A DNA stretch of 64,000 bases from contig JAJDTB010000009.1 of assembly GCA_022827345.1 (NCBI GenBank), positions 242,492 to 306,491 on the forward strand. Reading direction: 5' to 3'. Under the pieces are notes generated by a model. That model did not search any database. It was given only the letters and a program-made list of their open reading frames with translations, and was not told the origin of the DNA. The DNA is from Gemmatimonadota bacterium. Lineage in GTDB: Bacteria > Gemmatimonadota > Gemmatimonadetes > Longimicrobiales > Gaopeijiaceae. Below, piece after piece: positions 43,211 through 52,244 of this stretch. The translations under genes were made by a program, and so were the position numbers. Numbering within the stretch: the stretch's first letter is position 1; each line of letters begins with the position of its first letter.

Positions 43211-43971
43211 CGTGGGGGATCCGCAGGAGCTTTCTGGTTGTTAGGTATCGGTGCGAGTGCGGCACGCTCGGGATACAGACTCCTCCCGTTGGCGGATGAA
43301 ACGCTGACCCGCGGGTTTCGGACCAATCCCGCTGTGGTCGCGTTCGCCCTCCGGCATCACTGGTCATGCCGTCGTACGAATCCGTTCTCCTCCCACCACG
43401 CCATCAAGGCATCCTCGTAAACGACGCGCTAGCCATCGGTCTTTGACGAAGACGGCATCTGGCCGCCTCGGCGAACCTCCCAGCAGATAGGTGGCTTCCG
43501 CTCTGTCAACTCGGGACGTACGGCCACCGCAAAACTCCCGCGCTTTGGCGACCGACGCTAGACAAGCCGAGCTTTGCGACGGAGCTTCTTCACGGCGGTG
43601 CGGCCTGCGGTGCCGGTTGGTGGGGTTCGTCCAATACTGCGGCCCCTCCCTCGGTCAATGGTCACGTTGCAAACATGGTATCGGCGTATATGAACATGTA
43701 TGAGTCATGTACATTCCATGGCCAGAGCCCAACCAAGCGTGCAATAAACCCTATACCGTCACAATTCACATTATCTTGTTGCGAGATGAACACGGGGCAG
43801 GTACGATATACAACTACTCGCTAAAGGCAGCCGCCCCTTGACGGGTTCCGTGTAACTCCCGGTGGCTCGGGGGCGGGAGCTACTTCGGTGGACTCTCCAC
43901 GAGTGCCTTGGTGACACATGGCCCGGCTACCTGTCCGGGCTGTGACGACCCTTCCAAGGAAGGCCCCCCAA
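43211..43971. other. Non-coding region before the LRR gene
   Basis: No convincing gene in about 760 bp. The stretch 43,670-43,830 is unusually AT-rich for this window and contains ACATG...CATGT repeats and TATAAT-like runs, so it probably holds the LRR gene promoter. Confidence 0.4.
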
Positions 43972-45855
43972 ATGACCACTCGTGTCCCCGCCGTCGCGCT
44001 CGCCCTTGCCGTCTGGAGTTGCTCGCCGGATGTCCGTGCCGGCATGACTGAGCCCGTGACCACCGCTACCGCAGCCCAAGCCTCCATACTCGCTCCGGCA
44101 ACCGATCGCGCCGCGCTCGTTGCGTTCTACGAGGCCACGGGCGGCCCTGACTGGCTGGAACGGGACGGATGGCTTACGGATCAGCCGCTCGCCGAATGGA
44201 AGGGCGTCAGCGTCCACTCGGACAACCCCGAGAAAGTGACCGAGCTCTACCTGTCCAACAACGGCCTGAACGGCCCGATCCCGCCGGAAATCGGAAACCT
44301 GCCACTGCTCCGCGATCTCAACCTGAGCAGCAACGGCCTGAATGGCCCGATCCCGCCGGAAATCGGAAACCTGTCCAAACTCCAGGGTCTGTGGCTGTGG
44401 GGCAACCGGCTGACCTCCGTTCCGCCGGAAATCGGAAACCTGTCCGAACTCCAGTCTCTGTCGCTGAGTGACAACCGACTGACCTCCGTACCGCCGGAAA
44501 TCGGAAACCTGTCCGGACTCCGGTCTCTGTGGCTGGGTAACAACCGGCTCACCTCCGTACCGGCGGAAATCGGAAACCTGCCACTGCTAGATGCTCTCGA
44601 CCTGGATGACAACCTTCTGACCTCGCTTCCCCGCGAGATAGGCAAGGCCGACCGCCTCCGTCGGCTTAGTTTGTCCGGCAACCACCTGTCCAGCCTTCCC
44701 GAAACTGCGGTACGGCTGGTCGGTCTGCAGGCTCTCGAGTTGGACCACAACAACCTGACCCGCGTTCCCGAGGCGGTTCTGTGGCTTGACGACCTGCGCC
44801 TCTTGTACCTGCACGACAACGAAATCTCGGGGCCGATTCCGCCGGAAATCTGGAACCTCGTGAAGTTGGAGTACCTGGCTTTGGCCGACAACCCCCTGAC
44901 TGGCTCAATTCCGCCGGGAATAGCAAAGCTGACCGAGCTTCGAGGCTTGTACCTGTGGGACACCAGCCTGACCGGGCCGTTGCCGGCAGAACTGTGGAAC
45001 ATGACCTCGCTTGAAGACCTGGCAATCGGCCACAGCAACCTGACGGGGCGGATTCCGCCAGCGGTCGCGGATCTAACCAACCTCCGGCTCTTGAGCTTGG
45101 AATACAACGACTTCACGGGTCCGATACCCCCCGAACTTGGAGAACTCGTGAACCTGTCTGCCTTGTGGCTGCACGACAACCGTCTGACGGGAGGCATACC
45201 GCCGGAACTCGGCCACCTTGCTGACCTGCGACACCTGTCACTCCACAACAACGGCCTGACGGGTCCGGTTCCGGAAACGTTCGGCGATCTGGCCGCACTC
45301 GAAAGCCTCGAACTGCAAGGAAACGCGCTGACCGGGCCGCTACCCGCAGCGATTGGGGCGTTGCCACAATTGCGATACCTGTTTCTGGACGACAACCGTC
45401 TGGCGGGGCCGGTTTCCGACTTCGTGCGTAGCGCGTATGTGCGAACGGACTATTCCTCCAGCCTCCGATACTGGCTCGCCGACAACAACCGCTTGTCCGG
45501 GGTGCTCGCGCCTCTACTGGACAGCGTTCAAACACAATCGAACGCGTTCATGTCCCTTGCGGACAACGAACTCACGGGCGGTGTTCCGAGAGTCCGCCAC
45601 TTCGTCCTGGACATACGGCGCAACCTCCTCTCCGGCTGCATTCCGTGGAGTTGGTCGCCCCGAACCATGCGGGTGAACCCGCAGCGCACCGATGCCGGTA
45701 CGCTCGTCACCCTGCGGCGGTGCAATCCAGGCGGGAACGCGATGGCCGCTCAGCGGCTGGCCGGACACGCGTACGAGGACGCGCGCAAGCGCGCGACCAA
45801 GGAACTGTCCCGAGACCGAAGGCTTTTCCTGCGAAGCCATACAGACATCCCGTAG
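43972..45855 (+). CDS. Plant-type leucine-rich-repeat lipoprotein
   Basis: 627 residues from ATG 43972 (AAGGAAGG upstream) with signal VPAVALALAVWSC. The N-terminal cap is RAALVAFYEATGGPDWLERDGWL. About 18 LRRs follow. Many have the plant-specific consensus LxxNxLTGxIPxEL (LYLSNNGLNGPIPPEIGNL, LWLHDNRLTGGIPPELGHL), mixed with shorter LTSVPPEIGNL bacterial-type units. DNA repeats of 69-72 bp in the first half are nearly identical, suggesting recent unit duplication. It is probably surface-anchored and binds a protein or glycan. It is cargo of element 3. Confidence 0.9.
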   Translation: MTTRVPAVALALAVWSCSPDVRAGMTEPVTTATAAQASILAPATDRAALVAFYEATGGPDWLERDGWLTDQPLAEWKGVSVHSDNPEKVTELYLSNNGLNGPIPPEIGNLPLLRDLNLSSNGLNGPIPPEIGNLSKLQGLWLWGNRLTSVPPEIGNLSELQSLSLSDNRLTSVPPEIGNLSGLRSLWLGNNRLTSVPAEIGNLPLLDALDLDDNLLTSLPREIGKADRLRRLSLSGNHLSSLPETAVRLVGLQALELDHNNLTRVPEAVLWLDDLRLLYLHDNEISGPIPPEIWNLVKLEYLALADNPLTGSIPPGIAKLTELRGLYLWDTSLTGPLPAELWNMTSLEDLAIGHSNLTGRIPPAVADLTNLRLLSLEYNDFTGPIPPELGELVNLSALWLHDNRLTGGIPPELGHLADLRHLSLHNNGLTGPVPETFGDLAALESLELQGNALTGPLPAAIGALPQLRYLFLDDNRLAGPVSDFVRSAYVRTDYSSSLRYWLADNNRLSGVLAPLLDSVQTQSNAFMSLADNELTGGVPRVRHFVLDIRRNLLSGCIPWSWSPRTMRVNPQRTDAGTLVTLRRCNPGGNAMAAQRLAGHAYEDARKRATKELSRDRRLFLRSHTDIP

Positions 45856-45973
45856 GCAACTCATGGAGCCTCGAACCTTTGACAAGTCCGCGGCCCCGAG
45901 CCAAAGCGGCGGGCACCCCCGATTGCGCTGGGGGCACCCGCCTACGACACCCTTCCCAAAGGAGCAGAGAAGA

Positions 45974-46306
45974 ATGTCCGTTTCCCGCGACGAGGCCATC
46001 CGCCAAATGGTGGACGAAATGTCCGAAACCAAGTTGCGCGCGCTAGTGCTACGCAACGAAACCGAAGCGGAAGCGCTGGCCGTGACTCACGGTGCGGCAC
46101 ACGCGCGCTTTCTTGCCTTCGTAGGTGCGATCAACCCCTTGGACCGAGCCAGCAGAGAGACGCTGGCGATCCGCCTTGAAGCCATGGCTGACCACCTCAA
46201 CGATGTGAAGCCATCCAGCCTTGTTGGGCACCAGCGCGACGCAGTAGGGGCGTTGAGTGGCGAGTTTCGCAGTCTCGCCGCCGTGCTGATGACACGCCCC
46301 GACTAA
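45974..46306 (+). CDS. Small helical protein of unknown function
   Basis: 110 residues from ATG 45974 with AAGGAG upstream. All-helical, charged, without signal (SRDEAIRQMVDEMSETKLRALVLRNETEAEALAV). It follows the LRR gene after a GC-rich inverted repeat (GCGGGcaCCCCC...GGGGGcaCCCGC) that could terminate LRR transcription. No family is recognised. Confidence 0.65.
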   Translation: MSVSRDEAIRQMVDEMSETKLRALVLRNETEAEALAVTHGAAHARFLAFVGAINPLDRASRETLAIRLEAMADHLNDVKPSSLVGHQRDAVGALSGEFRSLAAVLMTRPD

Positions 46307-46447
46307 CTCCAGTCAGCGTCAAGGATTGCCTCGGTCCGGGTCAGCGCCCCCCGGCGTCCTACTCCAAGGCTTTCGCGAGCTTCGCGATGGTGTGGTAAGC
46401 AGGAGCGGCTTTCCAAGTCTTCGCAGCTGCCGGGGTGACGGCACGGA

Positions 46448-46481
46448 AACGCCGGGGCGCCTTTGAAAGCGCCCCGGCGTT
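46448..46481. terminator. Strong GC hairpin
   Basis: A perfect 13-bp stem AACGCCGGGGCGC / GCGCCCCGGCGTT with an 8-nt loop. It lacks a T-tract but lies beyond the 110-aa gene and beyond the transposase relic on the other strand, so it may act bidirectionally. Confidence 0.55.
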
Positions 46482-46509
46482 GTGGGAATGGGACGGAGGA
46501 CAGTGTCCG

Positions 46510-46760
46510 CTAGCGCTGGGCGGCGACCAACCGCCGGTGAACTTGAGCGGCTCGGTGTTTGGGATCCGCCGGAGCGCGTTGCGGAAGATGTAGTGATTGG
46601 TCCCGGTTGTTGAACCGCCACTCCAGTTCCTCCAGATCGAGGTCGGCGCTGTGGTCGACGCTCTCGTGGCGTCTGGTGGCCGTTTCAAGGCCCATGTGGC
46701 ACGCCAGATCGTCGGTGGCAGATCGCTTCCGCGTCCTCGCTGATGGGGCCCTTTACGAAG
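46510..46760 (-). pseudogene. IS1595-type transposase C-terminal relic
   Basis: Across two frames the minus strand reads RRHESVDHSADLDLEELEWRFNNRD, then HYIFRNALRRIPNTEPLKFTG, then LVAAQR-stop. This matches the conserved end of ISXO2/IS1595 transposases (HESV...H, WRFNNR, LFRxxLxxxxxxEPL). At least two frameshifts and loss of the front half show it is dead. Confidence 0.6.
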
Positions 46761-46844
46761 TGACGGATCGTCGGCTTCTTTTGTTCGGGATGCGCTCAAG
46801 CCGGATGCGGCCGCCGCCGCCCTCCCCCTGTCGGTGCGGCGTGG

Positions 46845-47456
46845 TGCCCGGGCGCCGCACCGCCGGCACGCCAACGTCGAGCGCGAGCGCACGGGTGACG
46901 TGTCGCGCATCGGCAACATCAACCAGATCGCTCGGTCTGCAAATGCCCACAACTACGCGGTCGAGGTGCTCAGGAAAGACCTCCGCCAAGTGGCCGCGCT
47001 GTCCAATACCGCTTCCCTTCGAGCACAAGTACACGTCCGGTGTGGATCGCGTGTGCACCGGGGGATGAGCCGACCGACGAACAGGTCGGCGCGGTTCTCG
47101 ACGCCTTCGAGGAGACGGCGTGGGCGGGACTCGAACCCAACCACTTTGCCTGGGCGACCGTGCTGCACCGTGAGAAGGGCGGCGGTGCCAATGTCCACGT
47201 CCTTGCCACACGATGCGACTTGGAGACCGGACGGAGCCCTCACCATACGGGCTTCCGGGCTGGCGGAAGACCTTCGGCCACATAGACGCCTTCAACGCGG
47301 AACACGGCTGGAGTCGTCCGGACGACCCGGCGGGAGCGAGGATGCAGCAGCCCGGACACAGCGCCTACGTCGAGGCGGCGCGGTTGCGGGCTGGGCTCCG
47401 GCTTGAGTCCTCCCCGCAACCTAGGGCGGGACGACCTGCTCCAGCGTGGGCGAGAG
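46845..47456 (+). pseudogene. Decayed mobC-mobA relic
   Basis: Begins with the MobC end (NVERERTGDVSRIGNINQIAR), then joins directly to the relaxase middle (VEVLRKDLRQVAAL; FEHKYTSG; DEPTDEQVGAVLDAFEETAWAGL; HREKGGGANVHVLATRCDLETG; FNAEHGWSRPDDPA; YVEAARLRAGLRLESSP). At least three frameshifts and an internal deletion are needed to align it with the intact copy at 57213. It is a relic of another mobilisable element of the same kind. Confidence 0.75.
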
Positions 47457-47598
47457 AGCGATCATGGCCCGAGCCGCTAATGGTTTTCAGGCCTCTCCAC
47501 CGGTGTCGCGATTCAGTCGCTGCGCTGGGCAGATCCGGCGAGTACAGGACGACCTGCCTCAGCGAGACCTACGATTCGCGGAGACGGGCGCCTCGTCG

Positions 47599-48363
47599 TC
47601 AATCCCGAAGCGTTTGATGGAACGCGTCAATTTCTGTGATGGTCGCCCCGCCGATGTGGACGGCGAGGGTGCGCGCGCAATTCAGGATCCTCAATCGAGT
47701 GTCCTTGTCCAGATCGAGAAGGATGGCGCCCAAGGCCGCGACGACACAGAGTGGCGTGGCAAGTTCGTTCAAACAGACGAGAATCCCTTCCGCCTGCACC
47801 CGGCTGTGGGAAAACGGAATGCCGAGGACGTTGTGAGACTGGGGAACCGTGTGCGGTCCGACGTGGGTAGCACGGCTGCTGAGCAGCGCATAGCGCTCCT
47901 GTGTAATGGCGGGAGATTGGGAGAGCCCCTCAAGTCGTCTTCGAACCCTATAGGGGGAGAAATCGCGGCGTACCTTCTGGTCTGTTGCATCGCGCCACTC
48001 GTCCAAGGCTGATCTGTCCATGGTGAAGAGCTGCATGAGGTTTGCGGTCTCCCCAATGGCTCGGGAGAGAGCCAGGGATTCGTCGTAGAGGCCAAAACGC
48101 AGGAGCCTGACAGCTGCGCGGGCGTCGTTGAGGGCTCGTCCACAGAGGTATTCGACGCGGTGGTCTCCGCCTCGGCATACCCACCAGCAAGAGGCCATTC
48201 GGTCGAGAAGCGACATGACTGTACCGATGTGGATCATGGTTGCCGGAGCCTTCTTGCCAAGGTTGGGCAGAAGGGCATCGGTCTCGGTTTGACATTCTTC
48301 CTCTTGGTGCCACACCAGTTCTAGGAAGTCTCGACCTTCCGGGACATCGGTTTCGCGGTTCAT
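47599..48363 (-). CDS. Conserved-looking helical protein, unknown function
   Basis: 254 residues from ATG 48363. No signal or membrane helices. Long helices include YLCGRALNDARAAVRLLRFGLYDESLALSRAIGETANLMQLF, LDEWRDATDQKVRRDFSPYRVRRRLEGL, and a C-terminal VQAEGILVCLNELATPLCVVAALGAILLDL. A histidine-bearing ATHVGPHTVPQSHN loop lies between. Composition and codon use are protein-like, but no family can be named with confidence. Confidence 0.65.
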   Translation of the reverse strand: MNRETDVPEGRDFLELVWHQEEECQTETDALLPNLGKKAPATMIHIGTVMSLLDRMASCWWVCRGGDHRVEYLCGRALNDARAAVRLLRFGLYDESLALSRAIGETANLMQLFTMDRSALDEWRDATDQKVRRDFSPYRVRRRLEGLSQSPAITQERYALLSSRATHVGPHTVPQSHNVLGIPFSHSRVQAEGILVCLNELATPLCVVAALGAILLDLDKDTRLRILNCARTLAVHIGGATITEIDAFHQTLRD

Positions 48364-49030
48364 TGGAGTCTCTAAGATCCCTGTGGGTGACGGTGGTGGC
48401 CAACCCCCTGGAAGTTGTCGTTCCTGTTCTCTCCTGCATTGAACGATACACCCAGCGGTCACTCGTCCGCTTCTGGCCGCGCTGAAGGAGCGGCCATGCA
48501 AGAAGACCGAAGGCCGTGGACAACATTTCAGACTCTGCGCTGCGCGCCTTCCGGGAAGCCGCCCGCGATCCCACGATTCGGCGGCCGCTGGGAGAAGTCG
48601 CCCCGCTAGAACTTCCTAGCGCTGTAGATGTCCTGAAACGTAGCAAGCTATGGCGCACCGGGTAGGTGAGCGCTCGGCGCGTGCCCTCTGATCCGCCAGA
48701 TACGCGGCCCACTCGTTCATGAACTGATGTCCCAACTCCAAGATGTCCGAACCTACGACAAGCAGCATTGATCTGGTGTCTCACCAGCAGTCGGCGAACC
48801 CGCCTTCCTCGAAGCGACCGTTCCGTCGTGTTCCGGGGCATGTGTTTCGAGCAGGGCAAGACAGGAGGCTCGGGCGACAGGTGGCCAAAGCCGCTATCCC
48901 CCATGAGATTTCGGAGGGTGGTGGCACCGTGACCCAGCAAAAGGGAACGGAGAGTCACGCGGAATTGCTCGACAAACTCTGTCAGTAGGGCCGATCCCCA
49001 TCGACCACACTCTAAACCCTCTAGGAGAAT
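48364..49030. other. Mostly non-coding gap with one possible minigene
   Basis: A 49-codon frame from GTG 48516 to 48665 (plus strand; SDSALRAFREAARDPTIRRP...DVLKRSKLWRTG) has plausible composition but no ribosome site. A longer minus-strand frame crossing the gap is Arg/Ser-rich noise. Nothing else is supported. Confidence 0.35.
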
Positions 49031-49432
49031 ATGAGTCCCCCGATGCGCGAAGCGAAGACCATACCGCTGATGCTGGCCGTACACGGCCTGAGTGGCCACG
49101 GGAAGTACGTTACGAAGATGCTCACTTGGGACAGTGCTTTCCCGGTAGGTGCGGAACTCCAAGTGCTTCAGGAACTCCAGTTATGCCTGTACCAAACTTC
49201 CGACGGAACCCTCAAGGTAACGTTCGGCGACAAGCCGCCTACCGTGCAGATCCCCGAGCCCCCCGAGCCTGACGAGCCTCCGAGGACCGTGCGTACCATC
49301 GGATTAAGGGATGAGGTAAAACTCAGCGCCAATCGCCTGGTTCTCCCCGCACTACCACCGACACTGCCCGAGCACCCGACAGCGAAGGAACGGTGGCAAT
49401 ATCTCTTGGAGGTTGTGAAGCAGAAGGCTTGA
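49031..49432 (+). CDS. Small hypothetical protein
   Basis: 133 residues from ATG 49031 with CTAGGAG immediately upstream. Contents: a beta-like first half (GAELQVLQELQLCLYQTSDGTLKVTFGDKPPTV), a Pro/Glu linker, then KERWQYLLEVVKQKA. It is soluble, without Cys. Function unknown. Confidence 0.6.
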   Translation: MSPPMREAKTIPLMLAVHGLSGHGKYVTKMLTWDSAFPVGAELQVLQELQLCLYQTSDGTLKVTFGDKPPTVQIPEPPEPDEPPRTVRTIGLRDEVKLSANRLVLPALPPTLPEHPTAKERWQYLLEVVKQKA

Positions 49433-50441
49433 GCAATGGCCACCCCCACGCCTCATCCCCCGCCTGCGCGGGCGTCTCGTCCCTCGCCCAAAGGAGCGCT
49501 TAGGCTGTCCCTGATCAGCGAATCCGGAGCCAGAGAAATCTGAGCCTCGCTGTGAGGCTTGCTCGCGAAGGCGAATGAGCCAGGATGAAACCCATTGAAG
49601 GTGGAAACCGCAGAGTGTCGCCCTTTGGGTCAACGAAGCGCGAAGGGCAGGACGACCAAACGAGGCGAACCGCCAGAGGAGACGTACGTAGTTACGTTGA
49701 TCCACCCCACTACCGAACTGATGCCCGTGTCCCCCTACGGGAGCGTTGGCGGGGTCAGGCGCCGCTCCGGTTTCGGGGGTGGACGGTCCGCTACCGCTAG
49801 CCTCCATCCCACCGCCGACCGCGCTTTCGCGAGGCCCGTTGACCGGGTCCCCCGGAGCGTGCGCTTGGGTGTTAGCCCTTCGGCTCTGCGGAAGACGAAG
49901 GTGAGCACCGATCCGAAAACGCCTCCATCGACCAGTTTCGGACCTCTACGAAGGGTTCCAACCCCCACCTCTACTGTGTCGTCAGCGCATCCGTGGCAGC
50001 GCCCGCGCTCATGGGCACCACGCGCGCCCGCCCCTGGCCGACAAGCGGCGCGCCGATTGCACGTCCACTGACCAACTGTTAGCTGGGCACAGCCAGGCTA
50101 CCATTGTTGTACGACGGGGCTGGCGAGGAGGTGGCTCTTGCCCCTCCTTCGGTTCCCCCCGAAGTCCGCGCTCCCTTCGAGGTCGAGGACCTAGCCACCG
50201 CCCCCCTTCCGCCGTGTCGGTGCGCCGCGAACCCTAAGCACCGGACCGCCGTCATCACTGCCCCGGAGTCGGCGGCAGAAACCGTCGAGGCGATCGACAC
50301 CTCATCGCCATCGCCGTCTTCCTCCTTGCCGAAGGTCGCTTGTACCTATCAATTCGGCCCAATCACACCGACCCTGCGGAGACTGACCCATTGTTATGTC
50401 GGGAGAGGTCGGCCCTTCCACGGGCTCTTAGGGGGAGAAAA
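49433..50441. other. About 1 kb without a supported gene
   Basis: Open frames here are Arg/Pro/Ser-rich, lack ribosome sites and overlap on both strands. GTTAGC-containing motifs near 49,873 and 50,082 were checked as integron attC sites and do not fit. It probably holds the promoter of the lipoprotein gene at 50442. Confidence 0.45.
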
Positions 50442-51216
50442 ATGTTCTCGTACACGCGGACCACGGCCGCCGTAGTCAGCATCGGCGTTGCACTGATGCT
50501 TCTCGGTTGCTCCGACGCACCCGAACCTGCAGTCGACCAGAGTCCATCCACTCCCTCGCCGTCGGTTGAAGTTGTGGTGGCCAGAGCGATGACGACAGCG
50601 GATCTCGTGAGCGAACGCGTCTGTCTCGATCAAGGAGGATCCCATGTACTTGAGGCGGAAGCAGCATCTGAGAACGCGGCCGCGGCCTTTCTGACCCTTG
50701 ATGACGGGAGCGCAGAGGGGGAGTACGTTACCTCAGCGATGCGATTGCGTGGCCAGGCTCGACGGATTTCGTAGTGAGCAAGTCGTACTGCACGCCGGCG
50801 AACCCTGCTATCTGGTCAGTGCGGACACCGGGATCACGGGGGAACGTGCCACGACACGCTTGATCAGACTCGATCCTGCACCCGAGTTCCGCCAAGAATC
50901 AGAGTCAAGGGTGGACTCAGACGAACCCACCGCGTTTTCGCCGCACACGAAGCAACTCCTGACGTTGTACGAGGAACTCCATTCGTTCAAGGATGACCCA
51001 AACTTCCATGAGGTGGGGTTCGGAAGGTGCTGTGGCTTTCGCGACTGGCAGACACGAAGCGAAGCGCTTCAGGCGGACGGGGTCCGCCTGACCCGGTTCG
51101 GCGACGATTGGCTCTTGATTCGCGCGGATGCCCGCGACGTGTCGCGCGCGGTGCGGAAGCTCCGCCAGATACCGGCGGGCGAGCAGTCGGTTCGGCTCCC
51201 GGAGGTCGGGCCGTGA
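50442..51216 (+). pseudogene. Lipoprotein gene split by an apparent frameshift
   Basis: ATG 50442 follows a strong GGGGGAGAAA site and begins a lipoprotein (VVSIGVALMLLGC). This frame stops at 50774. The next frame, open from before 50,740 to 51216, continues with protein-like sequence (GFRSEQVVLHAGEPCYLVSADTG... LLTLYEELHSFKDDPNFHEVGFGRCCGF... DDWLLIRADARDVSRAVRKLRQIP). A single indel near 50,745-50,770 would join them into one protein of about 255 residues. It could be a true pseudogene, a programmed shift or a sequencing error. Confidence 0.5.
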
Positions 51217-51527
51217 GCCTGCTCCTCCACCTTGCCATCGGGGCGTTGGCCGTCGCCGGCATCTGCGGACTGTCCACCGACGTGCGAGCCGCCGCCCGCG
51301 GCCTGTTTGCTCCCGCGCCGTCCGTAGCCCGCGCATCGTCGCCACGCCTCGCGCTTCGGACATTGACCGACTCCTGGCGCTGCCGACCGGACCACATACG
51401 CCTGCGGCCGGCCGGGACAATTGCGGGGGTGCTTCTCGGCGCGACTGGCGACGGCCTCCCCCGGCTACTGTACGTTATCGGCCATCTTCGAACGTTATCG
51501 GCGAATGGGAGATTTGCCACGGGTTGA
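51213..51527 (+). CDS. Small membrane-associated hypothetical protein
   Basis: 104 codons from GTG 51213, overlapping the preceding stop (GTGA). One N-terminal hydrophobic helix (LLLHLAIGALAVAGICGL) is followed by a basic tail. Overlap with the upstream gene suggests cotranscription. No family is recognised. Confidence 0.45.
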   Translation: MSLLLHLAIGALAVAGICGLSTDVRAAARGLFAPAPSVARASSPRLALRTLTDSWRCRPDHIRLRPAGTIAGVLLGATGDGLPRLLYVIGHLRTLSANGRFATG

Positions 51528-51831
51528 CTCGCGTGCAAGCGGCTCTTCAGCGTTCCAGGCATGGAGACGCTGAAGCAGCGGTTCGATCCGCACGCGAGCG
51601 ATGCCGTAGTCCACCCGCGCGGGCGGGCGCGGGCGCTCGGCACCGAGGACATCCGCCGCCGGATCGAGAGGAGTCGGGGGTGGGAAGCGCTTTGGCGGCG
51701 GCTTGGGCAGGGGAAGACCGAGCCGGGATCGCCGGGGTGTCGGAGCACTTCGAAGGGGCCGATGCGGCACGTTGAGCCCGAGCGTCCGCAGCTGCGGCGG
51801 ACGGGCCTGTCCGACGCCACTAAGGTGGCAG
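51528..51831. other. Gap upstream of the mob region
   Basis: An ATG at 51561 opens a plausible start (METLKQRFDPHASDAVVHP...DIRRRIERSRGWEALWRRLG) but reads into the 77-bp repeat, so at most a remnant. With the repeat that follows, this stretch is the likeliest location of an origin of transfer, though no nick site can be named. Confidence 0.35.
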
Positions 51832-51909
51832 AGCCAGCATACTCCTTGGGGCCACACTCCGTGCGTCCCCTGCGGAGGCTGGCGGGGGGCTCTGCCCCCT
51901 CAGACCCCC
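51832..51909 (-). repeat. 77-bp internal repeat, element 3 copy
   Basis: Reverse complement of the copies at 39100 and 54196. It ends 19 bp before the mobC start. Its hairpin (GGCGGGGGGCTCTGCCCCC) next to mobC is compatible with an oriT component. Confidence 0.75.
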
Positions 51910-51928
51910 GGTCGGGCAACGGCGCGCC

Positions 51929-52150
51929 ATGAGCACCGGACGCGCCGTTTGGGTGAAGGTTCGCGCCAGCGAGGCGGAGCGTGCCGAGTGGCACGCCAAG
52001 GCGCGCTCTGCGGGCATGACGCTGTCGGATCTGGTGCGCCGGTCGGTCGGCCGGACGCGCACCTGGACCGTGCCGCACGCTGAAGTCGAGCGCGAGCGCA
52101 CCCAGCAGGTGGCGCGCGTCGGGAACAACCTCAACCAGATCGCCCGGTGG
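51929..52150 (+). pseudogene. mobC 5' part, interrupted by element 2
   Basis: Encodes 74 residues of a MobC relaxosome protein: RAVWVKVRASEAERAEWHAKARSAGMTLSDLVRRSVGR and the hallmark VARVGNNLNQIARW. The frame then leaves the gene exactly after CGCCCGGTGG (52141-52150) into 12 foreign residues and a stop. The missing end is at 57107-57222. Together they would give a normal MobC of about 112 residues that binds oriT beside the relaxase. Whether the truncated form works is doubtful. Confidence 0.85.
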
Positions 52151-52244
52151 ACAAGTTGCATCGGGTTTACAACTGGTTGTGTCCAATGAACTTAGGAGTT
52201 TCGAGGGGCGAATTCCCGCCGAATGATTCCCGCTGTTCGGGATT

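Noticed and set aside
47118..47150. GGGACTCGAACCC resembling the T-arm of a tRNA on the minus strand
   Set aside because: It lies in the mobA relic and corresponds to codons for AGLEPNH; no acceptor stem or anticodon arm can be built around it.
47948..49162. 404-codon minus-strand frame
   Set aside because: Ser/Arg/Gly-rich, overlaps two better genes in other frames and lacks any recognisable domain or ribosome site.
49800..50110. GTTAGC motifs suggesting integron attC sites
   Set aside because: The 7-bp cores do not match GTTRRRY paired with RYYYAAC, and no integron-type integrase is present.
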